Of a DNA stretch of 50,502 nucleotides, positions 26,460 to 36,399 are shown piece by piece. The notes beneath the pieces are model-generated. The model made no database searches. It saw only the letters and a list, made by a program, of their open reading frames with translations, and had not been told where the DNA came from. The first letter of the stretch is position 1; every line of letters begins with the position of its first letter. The position numbers and the translations under genes are program-made. The stretch is from NCBI GenBank assembly GCA_029061925.1, contig JAIDRE010000136.1, positions 1-50,502 on the forward strand. The letters are read 5' to 3'. Source of the stretch: Muribaculaceae bacterium. GTDB taxonomy: Bacteria; Bacteroidota; Bacteroidia; Bacteroidales; Muribaculaceae.

Positions 26460-28202
26460 ATGCTGTCAAACTCTATCTCTATCGCACGCCGATACACATT
26501 TTCAGTCTTAATTCTGTTACTCTTAATAACTTTCATTCCATTCCTGGGCGAAACCTACTTCAACACTAAAGGAGAGCCGAGAGAAGCGCTTGTTGCTGTC
26601 GATATGCTACAAACCGGCAACTGGATTCTACCGATTGGCAATAGCACCGACATGCCCTACAAACCGCCGATGTTGGCATGGTGCATAGCTATTCTATCAT
26701 TCATCAACGGCTTTGTCGTCACCGAATTTGTTTCGCGACTCCCATCTGCCTTGGCTATGATTGCCATGGGATTAGTAGTTTATCAATATACCCGTCGTTC
26801 AACCGGTCAAACAACAACTGCATTTTTCACCGTACTCGTCCTCGCCACAATGTTTGAGGTTCACCGTGCGGCAACAAACTGCCGTGTTGATATGCTGCTG
26901 ACCGCATTTATGGTTATCGCGATATATCGAATGACCCTCTGTCCTAAAGTCACCAAACGTTTTATCGACATACCCTCGATATTATTATTGAGTGGCGCGG
27001 TATTGACAAAGGGACCGGTCGGAATGGTCATACCCTGTGCAATCGCATGGATTGTCATGCTCGTGCGTCATCAAAACACCGTGAGGGCAACCATTAGCAT
27101 GGTCGTGACCGGCATTCTATCACTCATAATCCCCGCTTTATGGTATTATGCAGCCTACAAACAAGGGGGCGCTGAGTTCCTTGACCTTGTTATTGAAGAA
27201 AACTTCGGACGTATGACCGGTACAATGTCATATGAATCACACGTCAACCCGTGGTGGTACAACATCCTCACCATTCTTGCCGGTATGCTCCCCTATACCC
27301 TCCTATTCCTATCGGCTCCGTTCATTATCAAATATTCCGAGCTTAAAAAATCAAAGATAAAAGAATGGTGGCATCAGTTGAGCGATATTGATCAGGTAAT
27401 GATTGTCAGCGCCCTGTTTATCTTCATATTTTATTGCATTCCTGCAAGCAAACGAAGTGTCTATCTTCTCCCGATGTACCCGATGCTTGCCTACGGCGTA
27501 GTAAGATATATACATATATTAATTAATAGACCTGCAATCCTCAAATCATTTGCCGGTCTCCTCGCATCGCTTCCATTTATTCTGATTGTAGCATTTATTG
27601 CAATAAAAATCAAAGGACCTTTCGGCACCAACTCAACCCTGCTTGCAACCCAAGGAATCTTTGACGCTTCATTTACATTCAAAGGAGTTCTGACTACCAT
27701 CATTTCGATTGCCGCCGGAGTAATTACATGGAAATACATATTAAAATATGATGCACTTCAGTCAATACGTTCTGCAATCATAACCCTCCTGACCGTGTTC
27801 TGGAGCTATTCAGCATTCTACCAGCCTACCATACTCAACCCCAAAAGCGACCGCGCTATTGTAGTCGAACTTGTCAATATGTATGCCCATCAAAAAATGG
27901 CACCCTGCTGGATTGAGCCTGGCAGCATGATGAGAATGTACACCATTAACTACTATCTCAGAAACAAACTTGAACGCGTCGAAAAGCCCCAAGGCGAAAC
28001 AGGTCAGCTGATTGTAGCCGCCTGCGATTACCCTCGATTGTTAGAGATGTTTGACAAGGAATATCGATTCTTTGTTATACGCGATTTCAAACATCGAAGT
28101 TGCGATTTCAAATCAAACATCTATGTTGTCAACTACCAAAAACGTAATGGTGAGCAAAGTATAAGTCATCCGGCAGCCGATTTTCAGCCGGTTATAAAGT
28201 AA
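26460..28202 (+). CDS. GT-C glycosyltransferase, ArnT/PMT-like (GT39/GT83 type)
   Basis: Predicted inner-membrane glycosyltransferase using a polyprenyl-phosphate sugar. The 580 residues have about 11-12 membrane helices. The first periplasmic loop carries TKGEPREALVAVDMLQTGNW near 36-55 (the acidic E-x-R-E motif used by ArnT-like enzymes), and MPYKPPMLAWCIA follows near 64. The C-terminal ~120 residues form a periplasmic domain. Lipid A or another glycolipid is the likely acceptor by family, but no arn genes are nearby. Confidence 0.87.
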   Translation: MLSNSISIARRYTFSVLILLLLITFIPFLGETYFNTKGEPREALVAVDMLQTGNWILPIGNSTDMPYKPPMLAWCIAILSFINGFVVTEFVSRLPSALAMIAMGLVVYQYTRRSTGQTTTAFFTVLVLATMFEVHRAATNCRVDMLLTAFMVIAIYRMTLCPKVTKRFIDIPSILLLSGAVLTKGPVGMVIPCAIAWIVMLVRHQNTVRATISMVVTGILSLIIPALWYYAAYKQGGAEFLDLVIEENFGRMTGTMSYESHVNPWWYNILTILAGMLPYTLLFLSAPFIIKYSELKKSKIKEWWHQLSDIDQVMIVSALFIFIFYCIPASKRSVYLLPMYPMLAYGVVRYIHILINRPAILKSFAGLLASLPFILIVAFIAIKIKGPFGTNSTLLATQGIFDASFTFKGVLTTIISIAAGVITWKYILKYDALQSIRSAIITLLTVFWSYSAFYQPTILNPKSDRAIVVELVNMYAHQKMAPCWIEPGSMMRMYTINYYLRNKLERVEKPQGETGQLIVAACDYPRLLEMFDKEYRFFVIRDFKHRSCDFKSNIYVVNYQKRNGEQSISHPAADFQPVIK

Positions 28203-28209
28203 AAAAGCC

Positions 28210-28262
28210 AAAGTTATCGACAAAAATCAAAAGTTATTGACAGATTGTGAAAGTTACTAACA
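28210..28262 (+). repeat. Three direct repeats with exact 20-bp period upstream of the OmpA-gene promoter
   Basis: AAAGTTATCGACA (28210-28222), AAAGTTATTGACA (28230-28242) and AAAGTTACTAACA (28250-28262) share AAAGTTA and a near-constant ACA end, with starts exactly 20 bp apart. The last ends 15 bp before the -33 element. Placement and helical phasing suggest binding sites for a regulator. Confidence 0.75.
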
Positions 28263-28277
28263 TTTCTTTTATAAAAT

Positions 28278-28308
28278 TTTGTCAATCGATTATTTTGGCT
28301 TATCTTTG
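28278..28308 (+). promoter_or_regulatory. Promoter of the OmpA-like gene
   Basis: TTTG (28278-28281), 19 bp, TATCTTTG (28301-28308): perfect consensus 35 bp before the ATG at 28344. Consistent with strong expression. Confidence 0.85.
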
Positions 28309-28343
28309 CCGTCCGAATTCATCATAAATCAAAATATTCTATT

Positions 28344-29507
28344 ATGAAAAAGGTTATTTTATCAGTTATCTTGGCGCTGACTTTTATTTCAGCACAAGCT
28401 CAATGGACCTTAGAGGGATTTAAATTCAGAGACAACTGGTCAATCACTGCTCGTGGCGGTGTTTTGACTCCTATGACTAAAGTCACCGACTTTGACTATC
28501 TTCGCTATGGTTTTGGTCTTAACATTCAGAAAATGATCGTTCCCGCTTTCGGTATCGGTTTTGAAGGCGATGCTTCTCTCAAAACTTCTGAATGGTTTAT
28601 TACCGGTCCCCAAAACTATATTGATCACCAATATGTTGGTATGTACCTCGACTTCAACCTTATGAACCTCTTCGGCGGCTACTATGGTGTACCTCGCGTA
28701 TTTGAACTCGAAGCTACTGCCGGTGCCGGCTGGCTCCATGCCTATACCCCCGGCAAGGGAAACGATGCCAACTCTTGGGGTACCAAATTTGGCTTGAACA
28801 TCAACTTCAACCTTGGCTCAGCACGCGCTTGGACAATCGGTCTTCGTCCTGCTGTACTTTATAACATGGGTGCCTCTTTGAAACGTCAGGGTGGTGCACT
28901 TCCCGGTCAATATCCTCAGTTCAACATCCACAATGCTGTGATTGAACTTATGGCTGGTGTGACTTACCACTTCCTCAATTCAAACTACACTCACTCATTC
29001 ACAATTGCACAGCTTCGTGACCAAGGCGAAATCGACGGTCTTAACTCAACCATCAACGGTCTCCGTAACGACCTCGAAAACTGCAACGCCAACAACGCAG
29101 CTCTCCAGAGCAAAATCAACAGCCTCCAAGCAGAGCTTGACGCTTGCAACGCTCGCCCCACCGCTGTTAAAGAAGTGTTTGAAGATCTCGCAGCTATCCG
29201 TTACGTATTCTTCAACCTTGCTTCTTCTGTAATCCTCAACACTCAGCGACCCAACCTCGAACTCGTTGCCAACGAGCTCAAAAATCACCCCGGGTCAACA
29301 ATCACCATCAAGGGTTACGCCTCACCCGAAGGCTCTCTCTCATTCAACCAGCGTCTTTCAGCACGCCGTGCCGACGCAGTTAAGAAAGCCCTCGTAAACA
29401 ACTACAACATCAGCCCCTCTACCATCAATGCTGAAGGCTGTGGTATCGGTGACGTATTCAGCGTTCCCTCTTGGAACCGTGTTGCTATCATCACTGTTAA
29501 TCAGTAA
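28344..29507 (+). CDS. OmpA-family outer-membrane beta-barrel protein
   Basis: Major outer-membrane protein linking membrane and peptidoglycan. The 387 residues have a signal peptide (about 1-20, ending ISAQAQ), an N-terminal beta-barrel (about 21-215, many alternating aromatic strands), and a short coiled coil near 228-272 (LNSTINGLRNDLENCNANNA and following). The C-terminal OmpA domain includes ITIKGYASPEGSLSFNQRLS and ARRADAVKKAL near 340-350, the peptidoglycan-binding segment. Codons are strongly biased toward C-ending forms, as in korA and fabD, which fits high expression. A consensus promoter precedes it and a terminator follows. Confidence 0.93.
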   Translation: MKKVILSVILALTFISAQAQWTLEGFKFRDNWSITARGGVLTPMTKVTDFDYLRYGFGLNIQKMIVPAFGIGFEGDASLKTSEWFITGPQNYIDHQYVGMYLDFNLMNLFGGYYGVPRVFELEATAGAGWLHAYTPGKGNDANSWGTKFGLNINFNLGSARAWTIGLRPAVLYNMGASLKRQGGALPGQYPQFNIHNAVIELMAGVTYHFLNSNYTHSFTIAQLRDQGEIDGLNSTINGLRNDLENCNANNAALQSKINSLQAELDACNARPTAVKEVFEDLAAIRYVFFNLASSVILNTQRPNLELVANELKNHPGSTITIKGYASPEGSLSFNQRLSARRADAVKKALVNNYNISPSTINAEGCGIGDVFSVPSWNRVAIITVNQ

Positions 29508-29563
29508 TCTTTTCATCCTCAATAATAGAATCATACAAAGAGTAGTTTAATTCATGATGTAAG

Positions 29564-29597
29564 GAATCCCGGCAAGTGATTGTCGGGATTCTATTTT
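29564..29597 (+). terminator. Terminator after the OmpA-like gene
   Basis: GAATCCCGGCAA pairs with TTGTCGGGATTC (one G-U) around GTGA (29564-29591), followed by TATTTT. Confidence 0.8.
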
Positions 29598-29638
29598 ACC
29601 TAAATTAATATATTTAAAAAAATTTTTTTATCGTTAGC

Positions 29639-29670
29639 TTGACAATTAAAGAAAAAATTCCGTATCTTTG
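29639..29670 (+). promoter_or_regulatory. Promoter of korA-korB
   Basis: TTG (29639-29641), 21 bp, TATCTTTG (29663-29670). The leader to the korA ATG is about 100 nt and shows nothing recognisable. Confidence 0.7.
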
Positions 29671-29779
29671 TCACGAATTACACATTTGTAATCATCCTTA
29701 CTATTTATCTAAAAGAAAATAACCCAATTAAGGTTAGCCTTAAAACAATCATAACACATTAAGTTCTAAATTTTTGAAT

Positions 29780-31627
29780 ATGTTAGAGAAGACCAGTGTA
29801 AAACCAATCGACAAAGTTGTCGTAAGGTTCTCCGGTGACTCTGGCGATGGCATGCAGCTCGCCGGAAACATCTTCACCAATGTATCGGCAGGACTTGGAA
29901 ACTCGGTTTCTACATTCCCCGACTACCCCGCCGACATGCGTCCGCCTCAAGGTTCACTCAGCGGCGTTTCTGCTTTCCAAGCAAGCGTCGGCAAAGGTGT
30001 TCACACCCCCGGTGACCAATGCGACGTTCTCGTTGCCATGAACCCCGCCGCTCTCAAACGCGGTTACAAATTCCTCAAACCAGGTGGTGTTATCATCGTC
30101 GACATCGATTCTTTCAACGAATCAGGTTTGAAAAAAGCTCAGTTTGAAACTGAAGATGCTATCAAAGAACTCGGCATCACAGCTCAAGTTATCGAGGCTC
30201 CTATCACCTCTATGACCAAAAGCGCACTTGCCGACACCGACATGGATGTTAAATCGGTCCTCAAATGCCGCAACATCTTTGCTCTCGGTCTCGTTTGCTG
30301 GCTTTTCGACCGTCCCCTCGAGAACGCTCTCAAACTCCTCAAAAATAAATTTGCCAAGAAACCCGCAATCTACGATGCCAACGCCAAAGTTATCCAGGCA
30401 GGCTATGATTACGGTCACAATATCCACGCTACTGTAACAACATTCCGTGTTGAAACAGAAGACATTCGTCCGGGTGTTTATACCGACATCAATGGTAACA
30501 CAGCAACCGCCTGGGGCCTTATCATGGCTGCTGAAAAAGCAGGTCGTCCCCTCTTCCTCGGTTCATACCCCATCACCCCCGCAACCGACATTCTCCACGA
30601 GCTCGCAAAACGCAAAGACCTCGGTGTGAAAGCTTGCCAGATGGAAGACGAAATCGCCGGTGTATGTTCGGCTATCGGTGCCGCTTTTGCAGGTAATCTT
30701 GCAGCAACCTCAACCTCAGGCCCCGGTCTTGCCCTCAAGAGCGAAGGTATCGGCCTCGCAGTAATCGCCGAACTCCCCCTCGTTGTTATTGACGTTATGC
30801 GTGGTGGACCCTCTACCGGTCTCCCCACCAAAACCGAGCAAACCGACCTTATGCAGGCACTCTACGGTCGCAACGGAGAATCACCCCTTGCTGTCGTAGC
30901 ACCTACTTCACCAACCGACTGCTTTACAATGGCATTTGAAGCTTCTCGTATTGCAATCGAGCACATGACTCCCGTAATCCTCTTGACCGACGCATTCATC
31001 GGCAACGGTGCTTCGGCTTGGCGTATTCCCGAACCCGACGAATATCCCGCAATCCGCACTCCCTACGTTCCTGCCGACAAGGTTGAAGGATGGAAACCCT
31101 ACCACCGCAACCCTGAAACACTTTCACGTTACTGGGCTATCCCCGGAACTGAAAACCTTCAGCACCGCATCGGTGGTCTCGAAAAAGACTCTGACACCGG
31201 CGCAATTTCAACCGACCCCATCAACCACGAAAAAATGGTTGAACTCCGTCGCGAAAAAATTGCTCGCATCGCAAACGATATCCCTGAACAGGAAGTTATC
31301 TGTGACGTTAACGCCGACACCCTCCTCATCGGTTGGGGCGGTACCTATGGTCATCTCCACGAAGCTGCCGAAGAGCTCAACAAAGCAGGCAAACGTGTTG
31401 CATTCACCCAGTTCCGTTACATCAACCCGCTTCCCAAAAACACCGCTGAGATTCTCAAACGCTACAAAACCATCATTGTAGCTGAGCTCAACACCGGAAT
31501 GTTTGCCGATTATCTTCAGTCTAAATTCCCCAACCTCGACATCCGTCGCATCAACAAAATCCAAGGACAACCGTTCTTGTCAAAAGAAATTGTCGATGGT
31601 GTCACTAAAATCATGGAGGGCAAATAA
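29780..31627 (+). CDS. korA: 2-oxoglutarate:ferredoxin oxidoreductase, fused gamma-alpha subunit
   Basis: Interconverts 2-oxoglutarate with succinyl-CoA and CO2 using ferredoxin, the anaerobic TCA-branch enzyme. About 615 residues: an N-terminal gamma domain (VVVRFSGDSGDGMQLAGNIF near 14, to ~190), then the alpha pyrimidine-binding domain (LFLGSYPITPATDILHELAK near 255, EDEIAGVCSAIGAAFAGN near 290, TSTSGPGLALKSEGIGLAV near 312). A C-terminal domain carries the KRVAFTQFRYINPLPK segment. The ATG at 29780 is preferred over a TTG two codons earlier. korB follows after 2 bp. Codon bias indicates high expression. Confidence 0.94.
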   Translation: MLEKTSVKPIDKVVVRFSGDSGDGMQLAGNIFTNVSAGLGNSVSTFPDYPADMRPPQGSLSGVSAFQASVGKGVHTPGDQCDVLVAMNPAALKRGYKFLKPGGVIIVDIDSFNESGLKKAQFETEDAIKELGITAQVIEAPITSMTKSALADTDMDVKSVLKCRNIFALGLVCWLFDRPLENALKLLKNKFAKKPAIYDANAKVIQAGYDYGHNIHATVTTFRVETEDIRPGVYTDINGNTATAWGLIMAAEKAGRPLFLGSYPITPATDILHELAKRKDLGVKACQMEDEIAGVCSAIGAAFAGNLAATSTSGPGLALKSEGIGLAVIAELPLVVIDVMRGGPSTGLPTKTEQTDLMQALYGRNGESPLAVVAPTSPTDCFTMAFEASRIAIEHMTPVILLTDAFIGNGASAWRIPEPDEYPAIRTPYVPADKVEGWKPYHRNPETLSRYWAIPGTENLQHRIGGLEKDSDTGAISTDPINHEKMVELRREKIARIANDIPEQEVICDVNADTLLIGWGGTYGHLHEAAEELNKAGKRVAFTQFRYINPLPKNTAEILKRYKTIIVAELNTGMFADYLQSKFPNLDIRRINKIQGQPFLSKEIVDGVTKIMEGK

Positions 31628-31629
31628 TC

Positions 31630-32643
31630 ATGGAAGAAAACAAATTTACTCCCGCTAACTATAAAAGCGACCAAGCTGTTCGCTGGTGTCCCGGCTGTGG
31701 CGACCACGCCATCCTGAACACTCTTCACAAAGCAATGGCATCGGTAGGCGTGCCGCCTCACAAAATGGCTGTTATCTCAGGTATCGGCTGTAGCTCACGT
31801 CTCCCCTACTATATGAACACCTATGGTATGCACACAATCCATGGACGTGCTGCCGCCATTGCAACCGGATTTAAAGTTGCCAACCCCGAAATGACCGTAT
31901 GGCAAATCTCGGGTGACGGTGATGGTCTCGCCATCGGTGGTAACCACTTTATCCACGCTGTTCGTCGTAACATCGACATCAACATCCTTCTTTTCAACAA
32001 CAAAATCTATGGTTTGACCAAAGGTCAGTACTCACCGACCAGCGATCGTGGTTTCGTTTCTAAATCATCGCCCTACGGTACAACCGAAGATCCGTTTATC
32101 CCTGCTGAACTCGTGTTCGGTGCTCGCGGTAACTTCTTTGCCCGTTCAATCGATGTTGAACTTCAGGTTAACCAGGAAGTACTCGCTGCCGCTCAACAGC
32201 ACAAAGGTACTTCTGTTGTTGAAATCCTTACCAACTGCGTTATCTGGAACAACGGCATCCACAACTTCATTACCGATCGCGAAACCCGTGCCGACCGTAC
32301 AATCCACCTCGTTCATGGCGAGAAAATGATTTTCGGTAAAGACAAAAACAAAGGTCTCGTTCAAGACGGCTTCCTTCTTAAAGCTGTTGAAATCGGTAAA
32401 GACGGATACACAATCGACGACGTTCTCGTTCACGATGCACATTGCAAGAGCAACTTCCTCCACCAGCAGCTCGCTATGATGGACGGCCACGAATTGCCTC
32501 TCGCAATCGGTATCATCCGCGATGTTGAAGGCTTGACCTACAACGACGAAATCGACAAACAGGTTGCCGAAGTTCGTGCCAAGAAAGGCTTTACTTGCCT
32601 TCGCGACATGATCATGGCAGGCGAAACCTGGGAGGTTAAATAA
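31630..32643 (+). CDS. korB: 2-oxoglutarate:ferredoxin oxidoreductase, beta subunit
   Basis: Thiamine-diphosphate subunit partnering KorA. The 337 residues show RWCPGCGDHAILNTLHKAMA near 18-37 (Cys-Pro-x-Cys-Gly), ISGIGCSSRLPYYMNTYGMH near 54, the ThDP motif ISGDGDGLAIGGNH near 93-106 and NNKIYGLTKGQYSPTS near 120. No separate delta (ferredoxin-like) subunit gene follows, as is usual for the two-subunit enzyme. A probable terminator lies about 35 bp downstream. Confidence 0.95.
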   Translation: MEENKFTPANYKSDQAVRWCPGCGDHAILNTLHKAMASVGVPPHKMAVISGIGCSSRLPYYMNTYGMHTIHGRAAAIATGFKVANPEMTVWQISGDGDGLAIGGNHFIHAVRRNIDINILLFNNKIYGLTKGQYSPTSDRGFVSKSSPYGTTEDPFIPAELVFGARGNFFARSIDVELQVNQEVLAAAQQHKGTSVVEILTNCVIWNNGIHNFITDRETRADRTIHLVHGEKMIFGKDKNKGLVQDGFLLKAVEIGKDGYTIDDVLVHDAHCKSNFLHQQLAMMDGHELPLAIGIIRDVEGLTYNDEIDKQVAEVRAKKGFTCLRDMIMAGETWEVK

Positions 32644-32677
32644 GTTCATCCTCACTTACGTTTTCATATAATTACCA

Positions 32678-32717
32678 ATTCCGTCTGGCTGTGATAGTCC
32701 GGCGGATTTGTTTTTTT
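32678..32717 (+). terminator. Probable terminator after korB
   Basis: Imperfect GC-rich stem (ATTCCGTCTGG with CCGGCGGAT, with a bulge and G-U pairs) followed by seven T. Confidence 0.6.
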
Positions 32718-32757
32718 ATCCTTAATCTATTAAAAAACAATAATATCGCATTAACAT

Positions 32758-32789
32758 TTTGCCTAAATTGACAAAAGTAAGTAAATTTG
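32758..32789 (+). promoter_or_regulatory. Promoter of the DUF2723 gene
   Basis: TTTG (32758-32761), 20 bp, TAAATTTG (32782-32789), 65 bp before the ATG at 32855. Confidence 0.72.
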
Positions 32790-32854
32790 CAAATTATTAG
32801 GCATAACAAAATCTCACAATGCCTTAAAACAACCAAGCATTTACACTACTTACA

Positions 32855-35800
32855 ATGATAACAAAACGTTACAACCTAATCAACAACTCTCTTGGTTGGC
32901 TCTGTTTTATCATAGCCGCCATAACCTACATTCTCACTCTTGAGCCGACCGCCAGTTTCTGGGACTGTCCCGAATTTATTCTTCAAGCAATGAAACTTGA
33001 AGTCGGTCACCCGCCGGGCAACCCTATCTTCATGCTCACCGGACGTTTCTTTGTAAACTTTGCCGGAGGCGATGTGACAAAAGTAGCATTGATGGTCAAC
33101 ATCATGTCGGCATTGTTGAGTGCTGGAACAATTCTCCTGTTGTTCTGGACTGTAACACACCTTGTTAAAAAACTTATTGTCAAAGATGACGCTACCAAAA
33201 TCACTCTTGCACAGATGATTGCCATTATGGGCTCAGGCTTGTGTGGCGCACTCGTTTACACCTGGAGTGATACATTCTGGTTCTCGGCTGTCGAAGGTGA
33301 GGTTTATGCATTCTCTTCTTTCTGCACTGCTTTAGTATTCTGGCTCATTCTAAAATGGGAAAACCGAGCAGACGAGCCTCACAGCGACCGTTACATCATA
33401 TTGATTGCTTATGTAATCGGTATCTCAATCGGCGTGCACCTCCTCAACCTTTTGTGTATTCCCGCTGTAGTTCTTGTTATCTACTATCGCAAATATAAAA
33501 ACACAAATGCCAAAGGCTCTCTCATTGCCCTCGCAATTTCATTTGTGATTGTCGCCCTCATTTTGTTTGGGCTTGTTCCGGGATTCATCGAAATTGCTCA
33601 AGACTTCGAGCTCTTCTTCGTGAATACACTCGGCATGCCGTTCAATTCAGGTGTGATTATCTACGCTGCAATCCTTGTTGTAACAATGATTCTCTGCATT
33701 CGCGAACTCTACTTGCAGCGTTCGGCATCAAAAATTCGCTGGACATTCCTTTTGACCGTTATCCTTTCGGGTATCCCGTTCATCGGTGATTCAATCCTCG
33801 TTCCGGTTGTACTGATTGGAGGTCTCGCTTTCTGGCTTTTCAGAACAAAGGAATTGCCTATCCGTATTCTCAACATTGCCGCCCTCAGTATTCTTGTAAT
33901 CTTTGCCGGATATTCAAGCTATGCTCTTCTGCTCATCCGCTCGGCAGCTAACCCGTCAATGAATCAGAATGCTCCCGACAACGTTTTCTCTCTCGGTTCT
34001 TACCTCAATCGTGAGCAATATGGCGAAGCTCCCCTTCTTTACGGACAACAGTTCGCTTCTCAGCCTGTGTATGTCATCAATCCCGATGGCGGTGCCGATG
34101 CTAAAATCGATAAAGGTCATAAAATTTACAGCAAAGCTGTTAAAACCTCACCCGGCCAACCCGACGAATATGTTGAGACAGGCACAAAAGACGCTAACGT
34201 CTGGACCCCTAAGACCGTGTTTCCTCGTATGTATAGCCGTTCTCTAAACCACCCCGCGGCATACCTCGACTGGATTGGCGCAACTCAAGAGGATTTACCC
34301 CTTCGTGAAATTCAACAGTTTGAAAATGCCGACGGCACTCCCTTTGAGCCTTACGGACAACCCTACACAACACAGATTCGTTACCCGTCATTTGCCCAGA
34401 ACCTCCGCTACTTCATTGTTTACCAGCTCACTCATATGTACTGGCGCTACTTTATGTGGAACTTTGCAGGCCGTCAGAACGACCTTCAGGGCAACGGTGA
34501 GGTAAACCGCGGTAACTGGATTTCAGGATTCTCATTTATCGACAATGCTCGTCTTGGCGATCAAAGCCTTCTACCCGAAAATCAAGGTAAAGGCAACCCC
34601 GGCCATAACGTCTTCTATATGATGCCATTGTTACTTGGTATCATCGGATTCCTATGGCAAGCATTCTACTCAAAACGTGGCATAGAGCAATTCTGGGTCA
34701 TCTTCTTCTTTTTCTTTATGACCGGTATTGCAATCATTCTTTACCTAAACCAGCCACCGTCGCAGCCACGCGAACGTGACTATGCGTTTGCCGGCTCGTT
34801 CTATGCCTTCTCAATCTGGATTGGTATCGGTGTGGCAGCAATTTGGCAAATAATCAGTTCATTCCTTAAGCCCAAAGCTCCAAAAGATGCAACTGAATAT
34901 GAAAAAGAACAGTTAGCAGCCAAATTCGACATCGAAAAAGGTAAAATAAGCACATTCGCAGCTGCTATCGCTGCAATTATCGGGTTGATTGTTCCGATTC
35001 AGATGGTATCCCAAACATGGGACGACCACGACCGCTCAGGTCGCTATGCCGCCCGCGACTTCGGAATGAATTATCTTGCATCTCTCGACCCCAACGCCGT
35101 AATCTTCACTAACGGCGATAACGACACATTCCCCTTGTGGTATGCTCAGGAAGTTGAGAATTTCCGTCCCGACGTGCGCGTTGTCAACCTCTCTTACTTG
35201 ACAACCGACTGGTATGCAAATCGTTTGAAGATGCCGACCGATTCAGCAACTGCAATCGAGATGTCAGCTTCACCTGAAGCATACGCCTACGATCGTCTGC
35301 AGTTCAACTACTATGACACCGACTCGGTTAATAAAAATACACCTGTCAACGCTCTTGACGCTTTGAACGACCTATACCGCCATTCGCCCAAGTCACCGTC
35401 TGACGGCTCGTTTATGAACTATACAAACGTTTATATACCGTCTAACATTGAAGGCGCCGTTAAAAGTGGATTTATCAGTGCCGAAAAAGCAGCTGATGCT
35501 CAGCCGGCTATCTACACCGACCTCGCAAATGACCCGCAAAATCCCGGTGAACGTGGTGCAACACTCGGTAAAGTCCTTTCTCTCGATATGGTTGCCAACT
35601 CAATCAAAAACGATTGGAACCGTCCGATGTATTTTGCAATGACAGTTCCCGATTCTTATTATCTCGGACTTTCGCCCTATCTCCAGAGCACAGGCTTGAC
35701 CTATATGGTTACTCCATTCCGTTCTGAGTCCGGTGAAACAGGCGTTGATACTGAAAGAATGTATCGCAACGTTACTGAGAAATTCCAGTGGGGTGGTATT

Positions 35801-36379
35801 CCCGAAGCTGCTGCCAAAGGTAAAAAAATCTACCTTGATGAGACTGTTCAGCGTATGGTTACTACTCATCGCACCGCCCTTCTCGATCTCGCAACCGCAC
35901 TTTACAACGAAGGTATCGACCTCCTTTATTCTGACAAAGAAGCAAATGACACTGTCAACAAGGCTCTTGCCATCGAGAAGTTCAACAAAGCATACAATAC
36001 TCTTGAGCTTATGAATGAGAAACTTCCTACATCTGTTCAAGATTATGGTCTTCAAGTTGGCGACCAGGTCGGTATGCTCTATGTTCACATCGGCAATCAG
36101 CTGAAAGATAAAACCATCACTCAGCAGGGTCTTAACATCCTGACTGATGAGGTTCTGCAATATGCGGCGCTTGAGAAATATATCAACTCACTTCGCCGCA
36201 CTCCCTGGAGATATGCAACTCTCAGCCGTGCCGACAAATACACTCCGACCTATCTTACAAGACTCATTCAGGACTATTATACCGCTGGTGGAGACATCGA
36301 AGTTTTAACCGCCAAACTTGAGAAAAACGGATTTGATGTTTCAAACATTGTCGCTCCCAGCAATAATGACGATGAGTAA
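32855..36379 (+). CDS. DUF2723 membrane protein, predicted GT-C glycosyltransferase
   Basis: Very large (1174 aa) inner-membrane protein typical of Bacteroidota. The N-terminal DUF2723 domain carries PTASFWDCPEFILQAMKLEV near 31-50 and GHPPGNPIFMLTGRFF near 51. The acidic loop residues are where GT-C enzymes bind the lipid-linked sugar. About 11-13 membrane helices run to ~720, including one after NQPPSQPRERDYAFAGSFYA. The last ~450 residues are soluble and periplasmic, with NGDNDTFPLWYAQEVENFRP and an acidic tail (SNNDDE). Eukaryotic TMEM260, a protein O-mannosyltransferase, shares this domain, so protein O-glycosylation is plausible. The deacetylase and queG genes follow. Confidence 0.9.
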   Translation: MITKRYNLINNSLGWLCFIIAAITYILTLEPTASFWDCPEFILQAMKLEVGHPPGNPIFMLTGRFFVNFAGGDVTKVALMVNIMSALLSAGTILLLFWTVTHLVKKLIVKDDATKITLAQMIAIMGSGLCGALVYTWSDTFWFSAVEGEVYAFSSFCTALVFWLILKWENRADEPHSDRYIILIAYVIGISIGVHLLNLLCIPAVVLVIYYRKYKNTNAKGSLIALAISFVIVALILFGLVPGFIEIAQDFELFFVNTLGMPFNSGVIIYAAILVVTMILCIRELYLQRSASKIRWTFLLTVILSGIPFIGDSILVPVVLIGGLAFWLFRTKELPIRILNIAALSILVIFAGYSSYALLLIRSAANPSMNQNAPDNVFSLGSYLNREQYGEAPLLYGQQFASQPVYVINPDGGADAKIDKGHKIYSKAVKTSPGQPDEYVETGTKDANVWTPKTVFPRMYSRSLNHPAAYLDWIGATQEDLPLREIQQFENADGTPFEPYGQPYTTQIRYPSFAQNLRYFIVYQLTHMYWRYFMWNFAGRQNDLQGNGEVNRGNWISGFSFIDNARLGDQSLLPENQGKGNPGHNVFYMMPLLLGIIGFLWQAFYSKRGIEQFWVIFFFFFMTGIAIILYLNQPPSQPRERDYAFAGSFYAFSIWIGIGVAAIWQIISSFLKPKAPKDATEYEKEQLAAKFDIEKGKISTFAAAIAAIIGLIVPIQMVSQTWDDHDRSGRYAARDFGMNYLASLDPNAVIFTNGDNDTFPLWYAQEVENFRPDVRVVNLSYLTTDWYANRLKMPTDSATAIEMSASPEAYAYDRLQFNYYDTDSVNKNTPVNALDALNDLYRHSPKSPSDGSFMNYTNVYIPSNIEGAVKSGFISAEKAADAQPAIYTDLANDPQNPGERGATLGKVLSLDMVANSIKNDWNRPMYFAMTVPDSYYLGLSPYLQSTGLTYMVTPFRSESGETGVDTERMYRNVTEKFQWGGIPEAAAKGKKIYLDETVQRMVTTHRTALLDLATALYNEGIDLLYSDKEANDTVNKALAIEKFNKAYNTLELMNEKLPTSVQDYGLQVGDQVGMLYVHIGNQLKDKTITQQGLNILTDEVLQYAALEKYINSLRRTPWRYATLSRADKYTPTYLTRLIQDYYTAGGDIEVLTAKLEKNGFDVSNIVAPSNNDDE

Positions 36380-36399
36380 TATCTAAATAGTCCTCTACA

